From the NCBI GenBank assembly GCA_002384725.1, contig DGBF01000197.1, forward strand, positions 3,116 to 14,056: DNA of 10,941 nt, in the 5' to 3' direction. Below, in pieces: positions 5,796-10,941 of the stretch. Numbering within the stretch: the stretch's first letter is position 1; each line of letters begins with the position of its first letter. The stretch is from Flavobacteriales bacterium UBA4011. Its GTDB lineage: Bacteria; Bacteroidota; Bacteroidia; Flavobacteriales_D; Crocinitomicaceae. Position numbers and translations under genes: made by a program. The notes beneath the pieces are model-generated. The model ran no database searches, was not told the origin of the DNA, and was given only the letters and a program-made list of their open reading frames with translations.

Positions 5796-6202
5796 ATGAA
5801 AAATTCAATTGAAATTTCTGTGGAAATTGATCAAACCATCGATAAAGGTTGGAATAATTTTTCGCAAGCAGCACAAATAGCACAATGGTATTTTGTAAGT
5901 CCCGATTGGCATTGTCCCACTGCTACTATTAAATTAAATGGCCCATTTTCCTTCCGAATGGAAGAAAAAGACCAAAGTTTTGGGTTTGATTTTTTGGTCA
6001 GAATTCAGTGATTAAAGATCCCGAACAAATAAATTAGCTGTTGGATGATAGACGATCCGTCACAAATGTTTTCAAAGTGGATAATGGTAAAGTTACATTG
6101 GTCCAAACCTTTGAGCCAGAATCAGAAAACCATGTTGATATGCAAAAAATGGGGTGGCAAAGTATTTTGGAAAATTTCAAGAAGTATTGTGAGCAGAAAT
6201 GA
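5796..6202 (+). pseudogene. AHSA1/SRPBCC-domain protein gene, disrupted
   Basis: The first 66 or so codons from ATG 5796 match the START-like AHSA1 family: an N-terminal beta strand (SIEISVEIDQTIDKGWNNF), then AQWYFVSPDWHCPTA and FSFRMEEKDQSFGFDF. The frame then ends at TGA 6009-6011. The rest of the domain continues in the -1 frame: VIKDPEQIN, stop TAG 6035-6037, LLDDRRSVTNVFKVDNGKV, and the conserved end MQKMGWQSILENFKKYCEQK to TGA 6200-6202. Adding one T to the six-T run at 5990-5995 and reading TAG as Tyr would restore about 135 residues, the usual family length. With two independent lesions, this is most likely a dead gene. The first lesion sits on a slippery heptamer (see findings). The intact family binds small hydrophobic ligands or acts in stress response; no ligand can be read here. 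Confidence 0.85.
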
Positions 6203-6209
6203 ATCTTAA

Positions 6210-7472
6210 TTAACGGTTCAAAAAATCCTCTATTTTCTCATAACAATATGCCAACTGCTCATCCGTTGTGCAATATGGCGGATTCAAGAAGATGACATTT
6301 CCTAGAGGACGGAGCAAAATCCCATTCTCAATAAAGAAATCGTACGCCTCATCTCGAATACTTGAAAAATAGGAGGTCTTCTGGCCTGTTTTAATTTCTA
6401 AAGCCAATATTGTTCCTATCTGCCTAACCTCACTCACCTTAGAATGACTTTCCATTCTTAAAGTAAACCTTTTGTGTTGCTCAACAATTCGATCGATATT
6501 TTCCCATATATCTTTTTTTTCGAATAAATCCAGACTAGCACAAGCAACAGCACAAGCCAGTGGATTCCCTGTATATGAATGCCCATGGAGCAACGCTTTT
6601 GTCGTGTCCTCATGAAGAAATGCTTCGTAAATTTTATCGGAAGCAACGGTCAATCCCATCGGTAAAACTCCACCCGTTAATCCTTTCGACAAACAAACAA
6701 TATCTGGTTTCTGACTACCGTGATCCATGGAAAACATTTTTCCCGTCCTTCCCCAGCCTGTCATTATTTCATCGAAAATAACCTGCACATGGTTTTCCTT
6801 TGCCAAAGCAACCAATTTATCTAAAAAACCCACTGAATACATGCGCATTCCTGCAGCACCTTGCACAAGTGGTTCAACAATCAAACCCGCTATTTCAGTG
6901 GTTTTAAAAAGTTCTTTTGCTTTCAATAATACTTCAATTTCCTTTTCCTTTGTTGGAAATTCCAGAAAATCGACGTCAAAGAATAAATGTTCAAACGGTT
7001 TGTTGAAATATCCACGTTGACCAATCGACATAGCGCCAAAAGTATCGCCATGATACGCGCCTTCCAAAGCAACAATTCTTCGTTTTGGAATGCCCTGATT
7101 GTGCCAAAATTGAAAAACCATTTTTAGCGCTACTTCAATAGCGGTGGAACCATCGTCTGAGAAAAAAACTCGGGTGAAGTGATTCGGTAAAATTCCAATA
7201 ACACGTTTTGCTAATTCTTCCACTTTTTCATGCGTTACTCCTGCCAAAAGAACATGATCTACTTTTTCGAATTGATCCTGAATCGATTTTGCTAAATATG
7301 TGTTACCGTGTCCATGCACATTCACCCACCATGAAGAATTCGCGTCGATGTACGATTTTCCATATCCATCATATAGCAAGGCATCTTTTGCCCGAACAAT
7401 TTCAAGAGGATCTTTCGCTGTTTTCATTTGAGTAAAAGGAGGCCAAACGGCTGAATTTCTGTTACTTTCCAT
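6210..7472 (-). CDS. bioA: adenosylmethionine-8-amino-7-oxononanoate aminotransferase
   Basis: This PLP enzyme of biotin synthesis transfers the amino group of S-adenosylmethionine to KAPA, giving 7,8-diaminopelargonate, in the cytoplasm. It is a class III aminotransferase of 420 residues, a normal length. Visible marks are the substrate-side SWWVNVHGHG (47-56), the cofactor phosphate loop SDDGSTAIEVALK (105-117), YHGDTFGAMS (140-149), FDEIMTGWGRTG (233-244) with Asp234 contacting the pyridine nitrogen, and the Schiff-base Lys263 in CLSKGLTGG. HGHSYTGNPLACA (296-308) and LLRPLGNVIFLNPPY (386-400) also fit BioA, as opposed to ornithine or GABA aminotransferases. The ATG at 7472 lies inside the end of bioD (11-base overlap), so the two are surely co-transcribed and probably translationally coupled. 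It converges with the SRPBCC pseudogene. Confidence 0.96.
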   Translation of the reverse strand: MESNRNSAVWPPFTQMKTAKDPLEIVRAKDALLYDGYGKSYIDANSSWWVNVHGHGNTYLAKSIQDQFEKVDHVLLAGVTHEKVEELAKRVIGILPNHFTRVFFSDDGSTAIEVALKMVFQFWHNQGIPKRRIVALEGAYHGDTFGAMSIGQRGYFNKPFEHLFFDVDFLEFPTKEKEIEVLLKAKELFKTTEIAGLIVEPLVQGAAGMRMYSVGFLDKLVALAKENHVQVIFDEIMTGWGRTGKMFSMDHGSQKPDIVCLSKGLTGGVLPMGLTVASDKIYEAFLHEDTTKALLHGHSYTGNPLACAVACASLDLFEKKDIWENIDRIVEQHKRFTLRMESHSKVSEVRQIGTILALEIKTGQKTSYFSSIRDEAYDFFIENGILLRPLGNVIFLNPPYCTTDEQLAYCYEKIEDFLNR

Positions 7473-8115
7473 AAAATTGATTCAATTTTGTCGCGACAGT
7501 ATTCGCATCGATCATTTTGATTGCTTCTGTTTGAACAAATTCTTTATTCACCTCATCAACAATCGGAATTCTTCCCAAAACGGGAATTTTTGAAACCGTT
7601 GAAATTATCTTTTCTGTCGATTCGTGTTTTTCTCCAACATAGATGATTCCGAGAATGGGAATACTTCTCTTATTCAAAACATCCACAGACAACAAAGTGT
7701 GGTTGATACTTCCCAAATAATGTCTAGAAACCAGAATGACTGGCCATTTTTTGTCCGCAAGAATATCAATCAAGAGCAATCCATCGTTGTGCAGTGGAAC
7801 CATCAATCCTCCTGCGCCTTCAATTATTAATTTAGCGTCAAAATCGGGAACTTCGAAATCAGAACTCCTGATTTCAACCTTGTCCATTTCAGCTGCACAA
7901 TGAGGTGACATTGGCGTTTTCAATCTATACTTTTCGGGTAAAACATGAACAGTTTCATCACACAATCTCGCTACCTTGATGCTGTCTGTATTGTCTAAAT
8001 CTCCTGCTTGAACTGGTTTCCAGTAATTTGCGGCCAACGCTTGAGCAACAATTGCCGATACGACGGTTTTTCCAACATCAGTACCAATTCCTGAGATAAA
8101 TGCTATTTGTTTCAT
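7462..8115 (-). CDS. bioD: ATP-dependent dethiobiotin synthetase
   Basis: BioD closes the ureido ring of dethiobiotin from diaminopelargonate, CO2 and ATP, the step after BioA. The 217-residue product shows the Walker A loop SGIGTDVGKTVVS (8-20), the substrate-binding lysine region YWKPVQAG (31-38), the second nucleotide/Mg motif IIEGAGGLMVP (97-107) and LGSINHT (134-140), all in the usual order. The longest frame would start four codons earlier, at TTG 8127-8125. That TTG is part of a perfect TATCTTTG promoter box, so the start is almost certainly ATG 8115. It is the first gene of a bioD-bioA unit, and the two overlap by 11 bases. No bioF, bioC, bioB or BirA-type gene is in the window, so the rest of the pathway lies elsewhere. 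Confidence 0.95.
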   Translation of the reverse strand: MKQIAFISGIGTDVGKTVVSAIVAQALAANYWKPVQAGDLDNTDSIKVARLCDETVHVLPEKYRLKTPMSPHCAAEMDKVEIRSSDFEVPDFDAKLIIEGAGGLMVPLHNDGLLLIDILADKKWPVILVSRHYLGSINHTLLSVDVLNKRSIPILGIIYVGEKHESTEKIISTVSKIPVLGRIPIVDEVNKEFVQTEAIKMIDANTVATKLNQFYGK

Positions 8116-8124
8116 TATTGAGGG

Positions 8125-8132
8125 CAAAGATA
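8125..8132 (-). promoter_or_regulatory. promoter -7 box of bioD-bioA
   Basis: On the minus strand TATCTTTG is a perfect TAnnTTTG box. Only 9 bases (8116-8124) separate it from the bioD ATG, so the transcript would have a leader of a few bases at most. No convincing -33 TTTG is seen upstream. The box overlaps the TTG at which an automatic caller could start bioD, and it therefore decides the start. Confidence 0.65.
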
Positions 8133-8215
8133 ATATTAACCGCAGAGTGGCATTGAGAGTTTCTCTTTAATTAAACTTTTAGCGAGGTAAATTGTTATCA
8201 ATACAAAACAATCTT

Positions 8216-8386
8216 ATGTTATCATTCTTAAAATCAAAAACTCCGATAGAAAAACTCCAATCTCAATATGAAAAGTTGATGGCGGAAGCACATAAATTAA
8301 GCACATCCAACAGGACAGCTAGCGACGCTAAAGTAAAGGAAGCCAGTGATATACAGGATAAGATGGACGCCTTGAAAAAGAAGTAA
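8216..8386 (+). CDS. Lacal_2735 family small coiled-coil protein
   Basis: The 56-residue product matches, as I recall it, the flavobacterial Lacal_2735 family: an N-terminal MLSFLKSKTPIEKLQSQYEKLMAEAHKLST followed by SNRTASDAKVKEAS and a charged end IQDKMDALKKK. The whole chain is predicted helical, with heptad-like hydrophobic positions, and it has no signal or membrane segment. The family is of unknown function. The longest frame begins at TTG 8192, but ATG 8216 gives the family's usual N-terminus and is preferred. The stop codon overlaps the next gene's ATG by one base (TAATG), so the two are coupled. It is divergent from bioD with an 83-base gap between the bioD box and this ATG; no strong promoter box was found for it there. 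Confidence 0.85.
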   Translation: MLSFLKSKTPIEKLQSQYEKLMAEAHKLSTSNRTASDAKVKEASDIQDKMDALKKK

Positions 8387-8676
8387 TGTCTGATAAATTT
8401 ACTTTACTAAATGAAAGGGATCACGATCGCATTATTGAAATGGCATGGGAAGACCGAACTCCTTTTGAGGCCATCAAATTTCAGTTTGGCTTTTCGGAAT
8501 CAGATGTTATTGGATTAATGCGAAATTCGTTGAAACGCTCTAGCTTTAATCTATGGCGAAAAAGAGTCAATAGCGGTGTAAGCCAAAAACATCTTAACAA
8601 AAGAAGTGCTGGTGTAAACAGATTCAAATGTTCCCTACAGCGTCAGATTACTGGAAATAAAATCAGTAAAAGGTAA
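8386..8676 (+). CDS. TIGR03643 family protein (function unknown)
   Basis: The 96-residue product carries the family core almost without a break: RDHDRIIEMAWEDRTPFEAI (11-30), FGFSESDVIGLMRNSLKRSS (34-53), FNLWRKRVNSG (54-64) and the basic end KHLNKR...RFKCSLQRQI (69-88). The central two helices, with the turn at FGFSES, resemble a helix-turn-helix. The C-terminal half is strongly basic, so nucleic-acid binding is an attractive but unproven idea. No enzyme motif is seen. Its ATG overlaps the stop of the Lacal_2735 gene by one base, and its stop lies one base from the tlyA stop on the other strand, so no terminator fits between them. Confidence 0.9.
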   Translation: MSDKFTLLNERDHDRIIEMAWEDRTPFEAIKFQFGFSESDVIGLMRNSLKRSSFNLWRKRVNSGVSQKHLNKRSAGVNRFKCSLQRQITGNKISKR

Positions 8677-8677
8677 T

Positions 8678-9442
8678 TTAAGTCAGCTTCACCCCCTCAA
8701 AGTTAAAGGTCCAGTGACTTTTTAAATACATCAAGAACTCCTGGTTACCATCACCACCCAAAATAGGTGAATCAATGTGGGATACGCATGTTAAATGATT
8801 CAACTTCCCGACTTCTGTAATTTTTTCAATTACTTCAGGATACAATCTTTTATTCTTCACGATTCCACCCTTTCCAACGTTCTTTTTACCAACTTCAAAT
8901 TGCGGTTTTACCAATGCGATGCATTCGGCATTTTTCGTCAATAATGGATGTAAAAACGGTAACACCTTCTCCAGTGAAATAAAGGAAACATCAATTACGA
9001 CAAGATCACATTGTTCAGATATCAAACGATTGTTCAGCTCTCTAACATGGGTTTTTTCCAAATTCACGACTCTTTCGTCGCTAGCAATTTTTGGGTGCAA
9101 CTGATTTTGACCAACATCTACACAAAACACTTTTTTCGCTCCACCTTCTAGACAGACCTCTGTAAATCCGCCAGTTGAAGCGCCAATATCCAAAACGATT
9201 TTGCCTTCCACCGAAACATTAAAACTTTCGAGTGCCTTTTTCAATTTCAAGGCTCCTCGAGAAACAAATGGAATTTCTTCCGCTAAAAGTTCAATCTCAG
9301 CATCAACCGGGATTTTCTTCCCTGTTTTGTTCAAAAGCTTTCCATTTACCAACACTCCATGTACACGAATAATTTCCTCAGCGCGTGTTCTTGTGGTTAC
9401 TAGTCCACGTTGCAACAAAACCTTATCCAAGCGTTCTTCCAT
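8678..9442 (-). CDS. tlyA: TlyA family rRNA (cytidine-2'-O)-methyltransferase
   Basis: TlyA proteins methylate 2'-hydroxyls of cytidines in 16S and 23S rRNA with SAM; older annotation calls them hemolysins. The 254-residue product has an N-terminal S4 RNA-binding domain (about 3-60: RLDKVLLQRGLVTTRTRAEE, VLVNG) and the link SRGALKLKKAL (61-71). An FtsJ-like methyltransferase domain follows, with SAM motif DIGASTGGFT (85-94), VDVGQNQLHPKI (108-119), VIDVSFISL (149-157, Asp151) and LVKPQFEVGK (177-186, Lys179). Lys and Asp at these places fit the 2'-O-methyltransferase active site. The longest frame starts at ATG 9472. The ten extra residues are encoded across a perfect TACCTTTG promoter box, and MEERLDKVLLQRG is the normal TlyA start, so ATG 9442 is chosen. 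It is divergent from the pterin genes. Confidence 0.94.
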   Translation of the reverse strand: MEERLDKVLLQRGLVTTRTRAEEIIRVHGVLVNGKLLNKTGKKIPVDAEIELLAEEIPFVSRGALKLKKALESFNVSVEGKIVLDIGASTGGFTEVCLEGGAKKVFCVDVGQNQLHPKIASDERVVNLEKTHVRELNNRLISEQCDLVVIDVSFISLEKVLPFLHPLLTKNAECIALVKPQFEVGKKNVGKGGIVKNKRLYPEVIEKITEVGKLNHLTCVSHIDSPILGGDGNQEFLMYLKSHWTFNFEGVKLT

Positions 9443-9446
9443 GCGA

Positions 9447-9464
9447 CAAAGGTACACAAAGGTT
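9447..9464 (-). promoter_or_regulatory. tandem -7 boxes upstream of tlyA
   Basis: On the minus strand AACCTTTG (9464-9457) and TACCTTTG (9454-9447) lie ten bases apart within a direct repeat of ACCTTTGT. The second is a perfect TAnnTTTG box, the first is one base off. The second ends only 4 bases before the chosen ATG (9442), which suggests a leaderless transcript. The first would give a leader of about ten bases. No clear -33 element is seen. Confidence 0.55.
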
Positions 9465-9501
9465 TTGTTCATGTTTTGTTCTTCTTACTATCATATTTCC
9501 C

Positions 9502-9509
9502 TAACTTTG
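9502..9509 (+). promoter_or_regulatory. promoter -7 box of the pterin gene pair
   Basis: TAACTTTG is a perfect TAnnTTTG box. TTTG at 9475-9478 lies 23 bases upstream as a possible -33 element, a little farther than usual. The inferred transcription start is near 9515, about 30 bases before the TTG start at 9546. It lies back to back with the tlyA boxes. Confidence 0.65.
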
Positions 9510-9545
9510 CAATTCCTCTAATGGAAAGCATCAATTATAAGTGAT

Positions 9546-9977
9546 TTGAAAACAGTATATATTACAAGAAGAGAGACTTTCAACGCGGCACATAAGCTTT
9601 GGAATGAGATGTGGTCGGTAGAAAAAAATGAAGAAGTTTTTGGTCGATGTTCCAACCACAATTGGCATGGTCATAATTTTACTTTGTACGTTACTGTGAA
9701 AGGAATACCCAACCCAGATACAGGTTTTGTTATTAATTTAAAAGATTTAAGTCAAATCGTTAAAGACGAAATCGTTGAAGTTTTGGACCATAAAAACCTG
9801 AATCTTGACGTTCCATTTCTGAAGGATATTCTGCCATCCACGGAGAACATGGTCATTTGTATTTGGGATCGCTTAGTTGAACCTATTCGCAGTTCTGGAG
9901 GTGAGATTGCCAAGATAAAATTGGTAGAAACGGAAAACAACTACGTGGAATATTGGGGAGATGGAGAACCTTTTTAG
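9546..9977 (+). CDS. queD: 6-pyruvoyl-tetrahydropterin synthase / 6-carboxytetrahydropterin synthase (QueD) family
   Basis: The enzyme converts dihydroneopterin triphosphate, the FolE product, to 6-carboxy-tetrahydropterin (queuosine path) or to 6-pyruvoyl-tetrahydropterin. The 143-residue product has the zinc ligands His16 (FNAAHKL), His41 and His43 (NWHGHNF), the catalytic Cys35 in GRCSNHNWHGHN, the Asp81-His82 pair (LDHKNLNLD), PSTENM (97-102) and Glu128 (LVETENNYVEY). All family key residues are therefore present. Whether it makes queuosine precursor or tetrahydropterin cannot be told from sequence; queuosine is the commoner role in bacteria, and no queC or queE is in the window. The start is TTG 9546. 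The frame is closed upstream by TAA 9519-9521 and contains no ATG or GTG before KTVYITRRETFNAAH, the normal N-terminus. folE follows after 44 bases. Confidence 0.9.
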   Translation: MKTVYITRRETFNAAHKLWNEMWSVEKNEEVFGRCSNHNWHGHNFTLYVTVKGIPNPDTGFVINLKDLSQIVKDEIVEVLDHKNLNLDVPFLKDILPSTENMVICIWDRLVEPIRSSGGEIAKIKLVETENNYVEYWGDGEPF

Positions 9978-10021
9978 TTCTCGTTCGTTTAGAAATACAT
10001 AAATAGACTAAAACGCATATC

Positions 10022-10615
10022 TTGAAAGAACAAATCATTTACGACGACAAATTAACGGATTCTCTTGCAGCGCATTACAAAGAAATTTTAAGTGAACTAG
10101 GTGAAAACCCAAATCGCGAAGGTTTGGAGAAAACTCCCGAACGTGTAGCGAAAGCAATGCAGTTTTTGACCCAAGGTTATGAGCAAGATCCAGATGCACT
10201 TTTGAGAAAAGCACTTTTCAATGAGGAATATTCAGAAATGGTTATCGTGAAAGATATTGAGTTGTATTCTATGTGTGAACATCATATGTTGCCGTTTTTT
10301 GGAAAAGCGCATGTTGCATATATACCAAATGGCACAATCGTAGGTTTGAGTAAAATACCTCGTGTTGTTGATGCCTATGCTCGACGTTTGCAAGTTCAGG
10401 AAAGATTGACAATTGAAATTCGCGATGCTATTCAACGCGTTTTAAATCCGAAAGGTGTAGCTGTTGTTTTGGAATGTTCGCACATGTGCATGCAAATGCG
10501 TGGCGTTCAAAAACAAAATTCGACGACGACTTCAAGTGCGTTTAAAGGTTTATTCTTATCCAATGATTCTACGCGCAAAGAATTCATTAATTTGATTCAG
10601 GCAAGACTCCATTAA
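10022..10615 (+). CDS. folE: GTP cyclohydrolase I
   Basis: FolE turns GTP into 7,8-dihydroneopterin triphosphate and formate, the entry step for folate and for the neighbouring QueD-type enzyme. The 197-residue product shows the zinc site Cys85 and His88 in [11 protein letters not shown] plus Cys156 in [10 protein letters not shown]. His87 and His154 match the catalytic histidines (His112 and His179 of E. coli). [15 protein letters not shown] (31-45), VGLSKIPR (107-114) and LQVQERLT (123-130) are also family hallmarks. The protein lacks the longer N-terminal extension seen in some FolE enzymes. The start is TTG 10022. A stop (TAG 10004-10006) lies just upstream in frame and the next Met is at residue 46, too late to keep the conserved [11 protein letters not shown]. 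No promoter box is seen in the 44-base gap, so it is probably co-transcribed with queD. Confidence 0.95.
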   Translation: MKEQIIYDDKLTDSLAAHYKEILSELGENPNREGLEKTPERVAKAMQFLTQGYEQDPDALLRKALFNEEYSEMVIVKDIELYSMCEHHMLPFFGKAHVAYIPNGTIVGLSKIPRVVDAYARRLQVQERLTIEIRDAIQRVLNPKGVAVVLECSHMCMQMRGVQKQNSTTTSSAFKGLFLSNDSTRKEFINLIQARLH

Positions 10616-10635
10616 TTCAATTACTAATAAATGCA

Positions 10636-10661
10636 AAAAAGGAGATTTCCGTTTCCTTTTT
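10636..10661 (+). terminator. weak intrinsic terminator after folE
   Basis: AAAAAGGA (10636-10643) and TCCTTTTT (10654-10661) form an 8-bp stem around a ten-base loop, 20 bases after the folE stop. The T-run is itself the 3' arm of the stem and few T residues follow, so termination may be partial. Confidence 0.45.
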
Positions 10662-10696
10662 CAATATCTTTATACCGATAAATTTAATATAAAATT

Positions 10697-10941
10697 ATGG
10701 GAGGGTTTTCTTTCGGACCAGCAATGATTATCGGACTTGTCTTTATGGGCATCGGTATGTTGGTCAGTTATCGATTAAAGTCGAAATTTAAAAAATATGC
10801 CAAAATTCCATCGCAACGTGGATTATCAGGAAAAGACATTGCTGAAATGATGTTGAAAGACAACGGCATTACCGATGTTACAATAACGTGTGTGCCCGGT
10901 CAATTGACCGATCACTACAACCCGATGAACAAAACAGTGTC
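10697..10941 (+). CDS. zinc metallopeptidase, YugP family, N-terminal part
   Basis: The gene runs off the window; 81 complete codons are present. It starts with a short GGFSFGPA, one membrane helix (residues 8-24, AMIIGLVFMGIGMLVSY) and a basic stretch KSKFKKYAK. The family-conserved block GLSGKDIAEMMLKDNGITDV (42-61) and TCVPGQLTDHYNPMNKTV (64-81) follows, which matches YugP-type neutral zinc membrane peptidases. The HExxH zinc motif would lie downstream, outside the window, so activity cannot be judged. The ATG at 10697 follows an AT-rich leader. A one-off promoter box TATCTTTA lies at 10665-10672, so it may be transcribed separately from folE. Confidence 0.9.
   Translation, partial: MGGFSFGPAMIIGLVFMGIGMLVSYRLKSKFKKYAKIPSQRGLSGKDIAEMMLKDNGITDVTITCVPGQLTDHYNPMNKTV

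Noticed and set aside
775..8127. A link between the KAS III gene and the biotin genes as one pathway
   Set aside because: The early pimeloyl steps use ordinary fatty-acid enzymes, but these genes are over 5 kb apart in separate units, so no link is shown.

Overview
The window looks like a chromosomal segment from a Bacteroidota bacterium, most likely a member of the Flavobacteriales close to Fluviicola/Crocinitomicaceae (inference). The reasons are low G+C, start regions that are A-rich rather than Shine-Dalgarno-rich, several promoter boxes of the Bacteroidota TAnnTTTG type, and proteins of families I know mainly from flavobacteria: the 350-residue KAS III paralogue, the Lacal_2735 family, TIGR03643, and an E/D-x-x-x-K nuclease-like protein. 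I see no tRNA, rRNA, CRISPR array, phage gene or intact insertion sequence.

Layout. Bases 1-135 hold a possible gene tail. It is followed by an uncharacterised two-helix membrane protein (136-696), which converges with a KAS III-family enzyme (775-1833, minus). Bases 1834-3504 are the gene-poor accessory part. This part has a 585-base stretch with only a doubtful 37-codon membrane ORF and overlapping hairpins, then an orphan PD-(D/E)xK-like gene with its own promoter box and a strong terminator, then a short secreted protein that looks like an N-terminal fragment. An unrecognised 99-residue ORF (3505-3804) follows. It converges with a minimal DEAD-box RNA helicase (3801-4919, minus), and their stop codons overlap.

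Divergent from the helicase lies a secreted MepA-like murein endopeptidase (5005-5784). It is followed by an AHSA1/SRPBCC gene broken by a frameshift and a stop codon (5796-6202). On the minus strand, bioD and bioA form an overlapping two-gene unit for the middle steps of biotin synthesis: KAPA to DAPA (BioA), then DAPA to dethiobiotin (BioD). Divergent from bioD is a coupled pair of small conserved unknowns, Lacal_2735 and TIGR03643, which converges with tlyA, an rRNA 2'-O-methyltransferase gene. Back-to-back promoters separate tlyA from a pterin pair, a 6-pyruvoyl-tetrahydropterin synthase/QueD homologue and folE. FolE makes dihydroneopterin triphosphate from GTP, and the QueD homologue uses that product. 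The window ends inside a YugP-type membrane zinc metallopeptidase gene.

Most of the window is ordinary housekeeping DNA, and I do not see a convincing new multi-gene system. The points most worth a second look are the pseudogene with a slippery heptamer exactly at the frame change, the near-leaderless promoters of bioD and tlyA (which mean the longest ORFs overcall both N-termini), the coupled pair of unknown small proteins, and the orphan genes between 1834 and 3804.
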